In this document: positions 36,401 through 44,690 of the stretch, one piece after another
How the letters are laid out: each line of letters begins with the position of its first letter
How positions within the stretch are numbered: the stretch's first letter is position 1
Assembly: GCA_022266195.1 (NCBI GenBank)
Contig: WHVY01000005.1
Coordinates: 1,364,001 to 1,428,000 of the forward strand
Origin: Tetranychus cinnabarinus
Taxonomy: Eukaryota > Arthropoda > Arachnida > Trombidiformes > Tetranychidae
DNA: 64,000 nucleotides
Reading direction: 5' to 3'
Notes under the pieces: generated by a model
The model's input: only the letters and a program-made list of their open reading frames with translations
Database searches by the model: none
Told to the model about the DNA's origin: nothing
Translations under genes and position numbers: made by a program

Positions 36401-36565
36401 TTATCTGAATGTAAAGCCACAGCAGCCTTCAGGACATCAGACATGAAATACTGGTTATTCACAGGACGTTATGGTGACGATAATGAGAAACTGGAAAACC
36501 TTACCAAGATACTGGAAATCATCCAAGAAAAGATAAAGAAACTCACTGGCCCTGGGTCGAACTAA
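33353..36565 (+). CDS. Retrotransposon 1 ORF2, AP endonuclease-reverse transcriptase
   Basis: 1070 residues. The N-terminal exonuclease-endonuclease-phosphatase domain (about 20-225) keeps catalytic-type motifs: HLN, VVEAN, GDVNVEDPSW (about 142), SWLDIMF and IDHKAL (about 216). The reverse transcriptase (about 450-720) has KPNGGYRIIRIPN, CLDVKKAFDEVN (about 532), GVPQGSTIGPL and the catalytic FADD box (about 620), which replaces the commoner YADD. A C-terminal region of about 350 residues has no recognised domain. The protein should nick target DNA and prime cDNA synthesis from the RNA template. Full length and intact motifs suggest recent activity. Confidence 0.93.
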   Translation: MPPDPSDPQSGSSSNQEELPMIKLFHLNTAKAKAETKDMIEVALRGKNTIVSVVEANRLVSADYLRSSNVVINDQTVLAVSDDLHIIAYDTTRINIIIALIMKRNKGILVCNAYVNPSDTRNLIPTLLAQLGQFTHLPFIFTGDVNVEDPSWSLNKNRIKRESSYLADFIRNQNLTLYNHSPTADNFTFKKGRCTSWLDIMFGNIVCRNFRLSDVVIDHKALSLEIRLSDVFSHLTKHLTFKANFKILKKIQIDCKIDIANVYEIDNTFRRIQTGFLKNGKAIIRKHKYNFQIRRLRKRIKILNRQNKNNFNSAINDHIKVMKAEEKHLRMSVHRKSIRYMLKNLKETKEIWKLLNKLLKRTNSLVYCTGRNEERSQILSSFTFNRPHYTYPNETIGNCLTEDEVEFVRRMVFKKQSGYGDDFTLNMWTKFWITNKELLIKLIKETFKVGYIPQILKVYGAHPIPKPNGGYRIIRIPNYMLRIYDRILTRRIKNVLPKIIIKRTQFAFQSELNAYDLHIVLCEAWSSSKTLICLDVKKAFDEVNVQLAFDELNPHLPPSDIELLRQFVGERWLRTRINDAFKFKRDPLGVPQGSTIGPLIFICALNRVIRNLKTKDVNIIAFADDIYIISTPAKQQRDTDLVISELAKANLSINNEKTFVLNSTNNRPVKVAGIYFNMAPSIPNIDKIIEENSAFILQNSSMIRDLPYALGTTILNAHTPSILHSFPIYSLFNNQSYMDLIIKVQSRVNFFLKQHSKTPKALSTWTPIVVQNLKNPTQVWLQHAINAALRSSLNINKWQIVQYFKPLPLFTKKPNMLNFFEKLVKQPLFPQAGYKLRGAELQIISSKGVDCYRIEDETDVYANHFLAIYIMVSLTKNTPTTYIIPQFLTLHRNSNTSAFVANLLNHNAKFIWMNCNKHNDLIKTTGKITTIKNNIITRGMFDKQMTTKFNKLFTELYEADSSSLSHFFVFGQDVSYMHRIGSWTLYSILKLLNALNIDHRRLANMKKEHKKDLKHFLSECKATAAFRTSDMKYWLFTGRYGDDNEKLENLTKILEIIQEKIKKLTGPGSN

Positions 36566-36660
36566 TTCCATGGCCTATTACTATTATGTAACACTATTAA
36601 CAAACAAAATTTGACAAGAAAAAACATTAATGACAATGTAAAACAATATACTGTTTCCCC

Positions 36661-36702
36661 TTCCCTTTAAAATTTGTATTCCCTTTAAACTTTGTATTCC
36701 CT
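36661..36702 (+). repeat. 18-bp tandem repeat in the 3' UTR of retrotransposon 1
   Basis: Two full units of the form TTCCCTTTAAANTTTGTA (36661-36678, 36679-36696) plus a partial third. The two full units differ at one base. Confidence 0.85.
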
Positions 36703-36751
36703 ACCTGGGTCCTGCACTCAGACTGCACCTAAATTGTTTTTTTAGTTGTAG

Positions 36752-36773
36752 GCTATAGTTCTTAAACTATAGT
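36752..36773 (+). promoter_or_regulatory. Perfect hairpin in the 3' UTR of retrotransposon 1
   Basis: CTATAGTT-CTTA-AACTATAG. Non-LTR reverse transcriptases often recognise a 3' stem-loop on their own RNA. Whether this one serves that role is inference. Confidence 0.45.
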
Positions 36774-36849
36774 GGGCTTGCGTAAGGCATGGATCTGTAA
36801 CAAGATTACTTATTATTTTAATAAACAAAGCGGTTCAATAAATTCAATC

Positions 36850-39800
36850 TTTAGAGCAATTGAAATATTATTGTCTCATGGATTGAATTATGTCCATAGT
36901 AATTAAAGCATCAATTTTTACGTTCATTAGTACCTTTTTTTGCCTGTTTCATCCATTAGTTCCAATTTATTTATTAATCTAATTCTGTAACTGAATTATT
37001 AACTAACTTGTTCACATTTCTTTTTAATTTAACCAATTTGTCCTTTTCCTCTAATTTGATGAAATCTTGCTTCTTTATATGGCCTTTTGTGATGATTCCT
37101 TTTTTTGTTAAATAATCTCTTTTCTGTTTCTATTTTTCCCTTTATTGATGGTGATTAACTTTGTTTCGCTTTTGAATTTTACTTCACAATTTAGGATTGC
37201 AAATTATGGTTATGCATTCTCTTGGTGAACAGATTTATGATTAACTCATTGTTGTAATTGTTGACCATTAGTGAAATATATTAGTTAATAATCTGGGTTC
37301 ATTTTGTTTCAACTTTCAGTTATCAAATGAAGCTTTATTTTTTGATGAGTCTCTTTTTATTAAATTGAAATTGAGTTGAAACCGTCCTTACATTGTTATA
37401 TGAAAATAAAGCAAAAAAAACAGCAGAGAGAAGATTGATTTGCTCAATCGCGTTAGCTTTCCCATTCCTTTGTTTCATTGTACTAATGCTTTCCCGTTAA
37501 TGTGTTATGGTTCAATTTAATTGCTATTATATTATTATCTTGAGCCATATTAAAGTTATAATTTGTTATTCTCCCGATTTGTTTAATTACCTGTGGGCTC
37601 CTAATATTTTCAATGCCTTTTTGGGTATATTTTGGTGATATTTTTCATTTATTGGTGTGTTGAATATAAATTGATAGGGAAGAAGAAGAAAAGGAGAGAA
37701 GCCCAGCAATCAGCAATTCAAGTCCTAACCAGAGAGAAAAAAACGAATGGAATTTATCATTAAACTCTATCTACTGTTAGTTAATCAATCGTAGTTGTTT
37801 GTGGCAACACACACAGAAAATATAGAAATGTAGAGAAAAAAAACTCTTTTCTCTCTTCTGTGTGTGATAAAAATGATGTTTAATCTATATTCTACATGTT
37901 ATCAATATATCTAATATAATCTCTCCTATTAAATTGTGTTTTTATTACAGTGGCAATCAAATGAGAGATGAGATTATTATTGATCTACTTCTTTCCCTGT
38001 GAGATGAGACCAGGTATTTGATGGCAAAAAAGAAGCTAAAAAAGGAGGAAAAAGACTGAATCTCTTTTCAGTCTCCCATAAATGATTCGGAATCTAAAGA
38101 AAAGAATTGATGGAATCGAGTTAAACTAGTAATGGCCGTAATTGAAAGCATAATAATCAACATTTTTTTATCAAATCATTTAGTAACTCAAGCTTTCATC
38201 CTTTTTTTTGGGTTTAGATCTTTTTCTTAAGTGTAAGTGTCCATTATATCTTTCCTTCTCTCACTCATTTCTTGACTTTTTTTCCCTGATATTAAGACTT
38301 TCTTCATCTAACCAAGCAAACCTTTTCTTTCTATTTCTCTTTCTTTCTCTCATCTTTGCTCTATTTACAAGGATTCCAGAGGCAAACAAAGGCAATATGT
38401 TTTTCTTTGATATAAAAGTCATAGCAAATAACAAACATCACTATCAACCAATGGAAGGAGAAAAAATTCAGGAAGACAAGGCAAAGGAGGAAAAGATTGT
38501 TAATGTGAAATGATGAAGGGAAAAACTCGAACAGCATCTTACGTCTTTCTCTCTGTCTTTCGGAAGATTTGTGGGAAACAAGAATGGTCGTGGTGGTGAT
38601 GATGATGATGTGAAGGAGGATACATTGTATATATTCTTGGAAGAAAAGGGAAAAAAAGAGTAACAAATATTATCTGGTTTCTTTCTTGGACTCAAAAAAA
38701 AGAACCTAGAAAAAGCAAGAAGTGAACAAGCGTCAAAATTGAGGAGTGCAAAGGTTTTTAAAGCAATTTAATGGTGGCGATTTCAATTGAAAGACTCTGA
38801 TGAAAAGTGAAATACAATGATAATGATAAACATAAAGATAAAGGAGGAAAGAAGGAATGAAACTATTAGTAACAAAAATAAATCAGTAACTAAAGTAATG
38901 AAGATGAGGGACAATTCTAGGAAATAATAACTTTGAGTGATTGTACAAGAGGTATACTCTTGTCAAGCAGTATTCAAAGAAATCAACAAATCTCACGAAT
39001 CATCATCATCAACATCATCTCAATAGTAATCTAGAGGTATACTTTTTCAGAAGAAAACCCATGAATTCCTTTTTTCTTCTTCTTCTTTTTCTGGTATAGC
39101 AAAATTTCCTTTTTCCTCCTAAAACATAATAAGGTTCAGTTAATTGTTATCAATTTGATATCGTTCTTGGCAAACGCTTTTCCTTTAGATTACTGTGTTA
39201 ACCTTTCTCCATTGTCTTCTTTCATCACTCACTTTCTTCTTCTCTCTCTTTGCTTCTTTCTTTCTTTCTGGTTCTCTCTTTCAAGACAAAGAGTCGAGTG
39301 TCATTAAAATAACATTTGCTTTTTTTACTTATACTTTTTTTTTCTTTCTTTCACATTTTCTTACAGATTTCATGTTATATCATTAATGAATGGCACCCAT
39401 CAAGAGATGAAATCAAAGAAACTCCAAGTATTATGAAAGTTTGGAAACAATATGTGTATAATGTTAGCAGTTAATACTTAAGGAATGATTGGACTGATAA
39501 AAATAATTACATTAGGGCCTCCAGTTTGCTTGTATTTTATCTGCCATCTATTAATAATTAGCCTAATTATAGTCATCTTAGCCGGTAAGATTGAGCTGAA
39601 CTTGATTAATTACACATTGGTAACAAAGATAACCTTGTAAACAAATCAAGTTTTGTATTTTTTTTGTTGTTGTTTTCTTGCATGAATACATATAAAGTAT
39701 TTGATGGACTATCAAAGAAACAATAAATGAGATTGCCTCCAAACTCAAGTGGAAACCCAATTTTGGCATCAACTAAACCAGTAAAGTTTTGAGTAAAACA

Positions 39801-41993
39801 ATAGGGACCCCTCAATGATTGGGTTTAAACTGCTGACCTAAATTGACCTCTAGCTGCCCAATTATACTTCATCATCTCTATTAAGGTACATTTTTGTAAA
39901 AATTGTTTCATTGTTTATGTCAATTAGTAGTGATGGTGATAATGAATAAAAGTCAAAGTTGCCTTGACTTGGCTTCATTTTCTGCTTTTTAGTGAAATAA
40001 AATGCCTTATAAAGTCTTTTATTTCGACTTTTTTCCCCATCGTTCTCATCATCATCATCCTCATGTTTACCAATTTTCCTTAAAGGTTCCAATATCAACC
40101 ATCCAAGGGCAAAAGTGAGTTTTTTTCAGTGTTGATCGATAGAAATGATAAAAATGGGAAAGATGTGATGTTGGCGAAAGAGAGAAATAATAAAGAAAAG
40201 AGAGAGAAGATAAAAGAAGGCGAAAGAAAGAAAGGCAACAACCAAAATCTTCTCTTTTCTTCTCTCTTTTTATCTTCGTTTCTCCATTCAGAAGAAGAAA
40301 AAGAAAGCAAAAAAAAACTGATGTGGATTTTTTTTCGTCACTAAAGTTATTTCATTCTTATCTGCTTCTCTGAGTTTCACCTCCCAATAAGAATTGAACC
40401 AACAAGGTATCATGTTAATACGGTAAAGGAAAAGACGAAGAAGATGAACAAAAAAGGATGGAAACGAGAAGCCAAAAAGCAAGAGGAACCAAGGGGAAGA
40501 CAAAGAGACCAGGATGAAGCAGTTGATGCCATTTTGATGATGTTGAAAGTTAACAGAGATTATCCACATGAAATATCAAAGAAATAGAAGCAAGCCTGTG
40601 TAAACCTTATAGTAGATATAATTGACATTGAGTTCAATCGATGATATCGAATTAAAGCTGTACAAAGAGGGGAAAAGGAGAAAGATGAGAAGAGCAAGAA
40701 GAAAAGGAATAAGAGAGAGAAAAAAGATGAATAAGTAAAGAAAGAGAAAGAGAATGTTGTTGATCGATCTTAGATTAACCCATTTCAAGTGTGGATCCAT
40801 TTCGTTGCCTTTCAACCTTCATGACAAACTTATGCTTACAATTTGCCTCAATCACAGATGAAAATTGTATTAAAAGACTATCTTTATCATTTACCATTCA
40901 ACTGAATCTCCATTAATACTGGTTCAATATTGTTTACTTGTACGTAAACAATAACCATAATAATTTGAGTGCAATCAATTAGCTTCTCATTCAAAATATC
41001 TGTTTGTTTCATTTACTCCTTTCATTCTTGATAATCTTTACTATCATTTCGCATAATTTTCATCTTTCAATCCTATTTTCACCGTTTTCTGCCTCTTCTT
41101 TGTACCTTTTCATTTCCACCTCATAATCTTGCGAATCCTTGTTACTTTCATTTCATCTTTTCACATCATCGTCATGTTCATCCAATGATCATCTTTAGTT
41201 GTGATGAACCAGAAAATTTCATCATAACTGAGTCCCAAATCTTTTCAAATTATCTTCTCAAGTTCATTTTCCATTGCCTTCAAAAGTCTTGACATTTTGA
41301 TTTTTCCTCATCTTGCTCTCCTTATCATTTTCATCCTCCTTTTCATCATCTTTACCATCATAGTGTTAACCCATTAGCTCTTGTTGATATTGTAAATGAT
41401 GAAAACAATAAGTCATGAAATCACCTAATAAATTTATTATTGCCATTGTGGCACCAGAAAAACAGTTTGCTCTTTCCTTCAATCAATAATGTTGAAACTT
41501 ATTGCGCTTTTGAGTCAATAACACCATTGAATTACATTTAGATTTTTACCTCCAGGCTTGATGAGCATGGAAAATTGAATTTACAATTATGATATCGTCC
41601 AATCAGGTTGATGATTGATAAAAATTTGGACCACACAAAAATTCCCATTGATTGATGTTACAACTGTTGATGAGTGGATATTGCTTAATGGTTCAGATAA
41701 ATCCATGGTTGAATGGTTTGTAAATGGTGAAAAATTAGGCGAATTAACCGGCAAATGAGAAATTTATCTTCATTCTCTGTTTTTTCTCATTCATTAATGT
41801 TAAATATAAAAACTTGAGCTCAACAAATGTATATAATAATTTGAATTTTATCATGTTTTACATTTCATAGGAATCTATCAATAACTAGAGTATAACAAAT
41901 GTAAAAGGAGCAATGAGATGTACAAAATTTTGCTGTTTCCCGAATTAAACAAATGTGGACAATGCATAATGTGATAATTAATGCTGGTCCATG
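36850..41993. other. Mostly non-coding DNA
   Basis: AT-rich sequence between retrotransposon 1 and the 3' end of PEX13. It has many poly-T and GAA/CTT runs. A CTGCCATCTA motif lies at 39541-39550. The only frame worth noting is at 39606-39815 on the minus strand. The last 200 bp before 41994 would be PEX13 3' UTR. Confidence 0.45.
39606..39815 (-). CDS. Candidate exon or short ORF, unknown protein
   Basis: The minus-strand frame is about 68 codons to a TAA. The first half is not low-complexity (GPYCFTQNFTGLVDAKIG, then FPLEFGGNLIYCFFDSPS). The second half becomes Asn/Lys-rich. It starts from a non-ATG codon after an in-frame TAA. A possible acceptor is TTGAG and a possible donor is TAT|GTATTC. 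No family is recognised. Confidence 0.2.
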   Translation of the reverse strand: MRGPYCFTQNFTGLVDAKIGFPLEFGGNLIYCFFDSPSNTLYVFMQENNNKKNTKLDLFTRLSLLPMCN

Positions 41994-43248
41994 TTATAGC
42001 TTTTGCTGATCTGTTTTACCAGGTGAAGGTTTGTGTTCAATAATTTTTACATAATTTGCAGGAACCAGGCCAGTTTTACCGTCAATTGCAGCTAATAGCC
42101 AATCACCTATTCTTGGTTGAACATCTTTGGGGGCAATTATAATCTTCTGTCCAACTGTAAGAGGTAATTCACCTTGAGCATTGGTCGTAAAGGCATACAG
42201 AGCTTTACCAATATAATGTTCATCTTCTCCCGTTAACCATTTTGTATTTACATGAGATAGTGATCTATTGTATTTTCGTATTAATGACCATATCATCCAT
42301 GGTGCTCCTAAAACTAAACCGAAAAATATCAAAATTGGTAAAGATGATCTATTTGGAACATCTTTTCCGCTCAGAAATGGGTTAAAGGTTCCATCTGAGT
42401 TAAGACGTATATTTCCCGATGAAACTTGTCTCCAGGCATTTTCATGATCACTCAGACTATTGGAAGATATTAGGCCAAGATAGTATAATAGTTTCTTTAT
42501 AAAAGATATTATTATGCGAACAACAGGCATTTGTTCAGTAAACTGATTCAGTTGATCTTTAAGAGATGATAAATGATGAGCAACTCCGAGTACAGCACGA
42601 AATGATGAATGTATAGCAAAATAAGTAGACTCTAACATCATGGCCACAGAAGAAACTGATTGAACAACTGATTCTAAAGATTGAAAGCTTTGTCCACAAG
42701 TTTCCTCAGCAATCCTGAGAAAATCATTACCAACCATATTTGATGGATAACCTCCATAACCACCATACCCTCCTCCGTAACCCCCATAACCACCATAACT
42801 ACCATATCCTCCATAGCCACCATAACCTCCAGGCATTCCAAATGCTCCAAAACGATTCAAATTGTTGTAACCATAGTTCATTGATGAGCCCCAAGGCCTT
42901 GAAACTGAATTGTGAAATGGACGAGCAGGTAATGGAGGAGGTCCATTTAAAGTTGCATCATTAGATCTATTGGTATTGCTTGATTCCATATTATTGTTGT
43001 TAATTGCACTCTCATAAAAATGTCCACTTGTTAAAGGTGAAGCCTCATGTTGATTATCAAATAAAGGATCAGACACTGAAATATAAGTAGAGAAAATTAG
43101 AATAAATAGGAAAAAATCATCAAATAAATGTTATAGCCTGAAAATAGAGGTCAATCGGAAATGTTTGACGTTTCACTTATCGGAATGATTTGGAATAAGT
43201 GGTTCTAAGTGATTCTAATTTGTTTAATTTAAAATAACGTTACTTACT
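41994..43248 (-). CDS. PEX13: Peroxin-13, peroxisomal import docking protein
   Basis: 360 residues in two exons. The main exon is 41994-43075. The first coding base is the A at 43248, the last base of an upstream exon (AACAA|GTAAGTAAC). A 172-bp intron ends TATATTTCAG, and splicing creates the start codon A|TG before TCT GAT CCT. Features in order are a proline-rich N-terminus (PPPLPARP) and RPWG, a YGGYGGYG repeat block (about 75-112), the conserved PEX13 N-terminal membrane domain, a hydrophobic segment (LPILIFFGLVLGAPWMI), and a C-terminal SH3 domain (ALYAF...GDWLLA...GLVPANYVKII, about 290-345). It sits in the peroxisomal membrane with PEX14 and docks PEX5-cargo. An ATG six bases before the split start opens a four-codon upstream ORF that overlaps it in another frame. 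Confidence 0.93.
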
Positions 43249-43418
43249 TGTTCATATTTAGCCCAAGAATTTGATCTCAAACCTTTAATTGTTTGACCAA
43301 AGATAACACAAACTTGAAATAATTGAAACGAGGAAAAAACTGTCAACAAACCAAATTAAAGTACAGGTTGACATACAGCATCAAACGCTGTTTACATGAA
43401 AGTTGAATTTTTACACGT

Positions 43419-43428
43419 TAGATGGCAC
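43419..43428 (+). promoter_or_regulatory. TAGATGGCAC motif upstream of PEX13
   Basis: It lies about 170 bp upstream of the PEX13 first-exon donor and just before retrotransposon 2. It belongs to the recurrent TAGATGGC family of the window. Role inferred. Confidence 0.35.
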
Positions 43429-43580
43429 TTACTGTCCTGTATTTTCGCGATTCTCGCTTTTTAACGCTCTTCTAAAAATCTTAATTAATTAACTAATTAA
43501 CAAGTTTAAATTTTAAATCTGTGTTTAAAAAGTTTTAATCAACCACCGTGAACCCAGCGAAATAAGTCTAAACACTCAAA

Positions 43581-44690
43581 ATGACCGATTCAGCTCAAAA
43601 TGAGACTCAAAATGAGACTCTTAGCAGTGAAACGTGTGAAAACCACGTGGGCAACATTGTTACCAAACTTGAAGTAGTGTACAAACTGATAGAAGCTCTG
43701 ACCAATCGGTCTAACAAAAACAATATAACTAACATACTTAATGAAGTGAAAACTATAATTGTGTCAACCAAAAACTTGAAGGACGATGGACAAATCATTG
43801 TGACAACCAACAACAACAATGAAAATCTAATTCTTGAGAAACTAACCAACATTGAGAAAAAGCTGGATCGACCAACAACCAGATCCACCAAACGATTGAA
43901 AACTAAAACCAAAGCGTTAATTATCAAACCCAAAGATAGTGAAGCAAATGCGATCGATATTGGTCTTAAAGTGAGACAAGTAATCAAAGACAATAAAGAA
44001 ATAAACTGTGAAAGTGTAACAATCAACAATCAAGCAACCAGAATCATTGTGACAGACGAAAGTACGGCTAATAAGGTCAAAAAAGTCTTGGAAGATGATG
44101 TCATTGGTCAAAGCATAAATGTTGAACCTCTTAAACAACTGCTGCCTCAGATCTCCTGCATTGTTATTCAAGATCAGATTGAGGAGATAGAAACAATCAA
44201 AAGGCGAAACAGGATACCAGAGACTGAAGAGTTCAACATAGTTGTCAACAGAGAAATTCCGACAAAATCAAGGTTCAAACGCAACTACATTATTGTTCGC
44301 ATGTCAAAATTAGCTCGAGAGATAATTGAAAGACGAGGCAGAATTTACTTTGGATGTGAAGCAGTTAATTACAGAGATAACTTCAACATCAGAATCTGCT
44401 CGAAATGTTACAGAATTGGACACACTGAGAAATACTGTGTAAATGAAGCAACCTGTGGCAAATGTCAAGAGCAACATCACATCAAACAGTGCACCAACCA
44501 AAATAGCAACATAAGAGAGTGTCTTCTATGCAAGAACTCAGGTCAACTCAACATCCACCATAAACCGAAATCACATCATTGTACGTCCTATCAACAAGCT
44601 GTTGAAAGAATCAAACAAATAACCAACTTCGAGTATGAAGATGGAGATAATAGCGAGAAACTGCCAGAAAATGAAAGTGAAAACATGTGA
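43581..44690 (+). CDS. Retrotransposon 2 ORF1, Gag-like zinc-knuckle protein
   Basis: 369 residues starting at the ATG at 43581. The N-terminal third is Asn/Thr/Lys-rich and probably coiled-coil. A conserved central region precedes three C-terminal knuckles: CSKCYRIGHTEKYC, CGKCQEQHHIKQC and CLLC......H.....H.C (about residues 275-340). It overlaps ORF2 by 56 bases. Expected to bind element RNA. Confidence 0.87.
   Translation: MTDSAQNETQNETLSSETCENHVGNIVTKLEVVYKLIEALTNRSNKNNITNILNEVKTIIVSTKNLKDDGQIIVTTNNNNENLILEKLTNIEKKLDRPTTRSTKRLKTKTKALIIKPKDSEANAIDIGLKVRQVIKDNKEINCESVTINNQATRIIVTDESTANKVKKVLEDDVIGQSINVEPLKQLLPQISCIVIQDQIEEIETIKRRNRIPETEEFNIVVNREIPTKSRFKRNYIIVRMSKLAREIIERRGRIYFGCEAVNYRDNFNIRICSKCYRIGHTEKYCVNEATCGKCQEQHHIKQCTNQNSNIRECLLCKNSGQLNIHHKPKSHHCTSYQQAVERIKQITNFEYEDGDNSEKLPENESENM

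Larger units (their letters stand above)
32557..36840 (+). mobile_element. Non-LTR retrotransposon 1, R1/Jockey-like, apparently intact
   Basis: Two overlapping ORFs (Gag, then endonuclease-reverse transcriptase) with no frame breaks. A 3' untranslated region follows with an 18-bp tandem repeat (36661-36702), a perfect hairpin (36752-36773) and AATAAA-like words near 36820-36840. The 5' boundary is unknown and could lie anywhere in 32194-32556. I could not identify target-site duplications or a clear poly(A) tail. Clade placement is from domain order (an APE-type endonuclease before the RT, no RNase H recognised), not from a tree. Confidence 0.75.
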
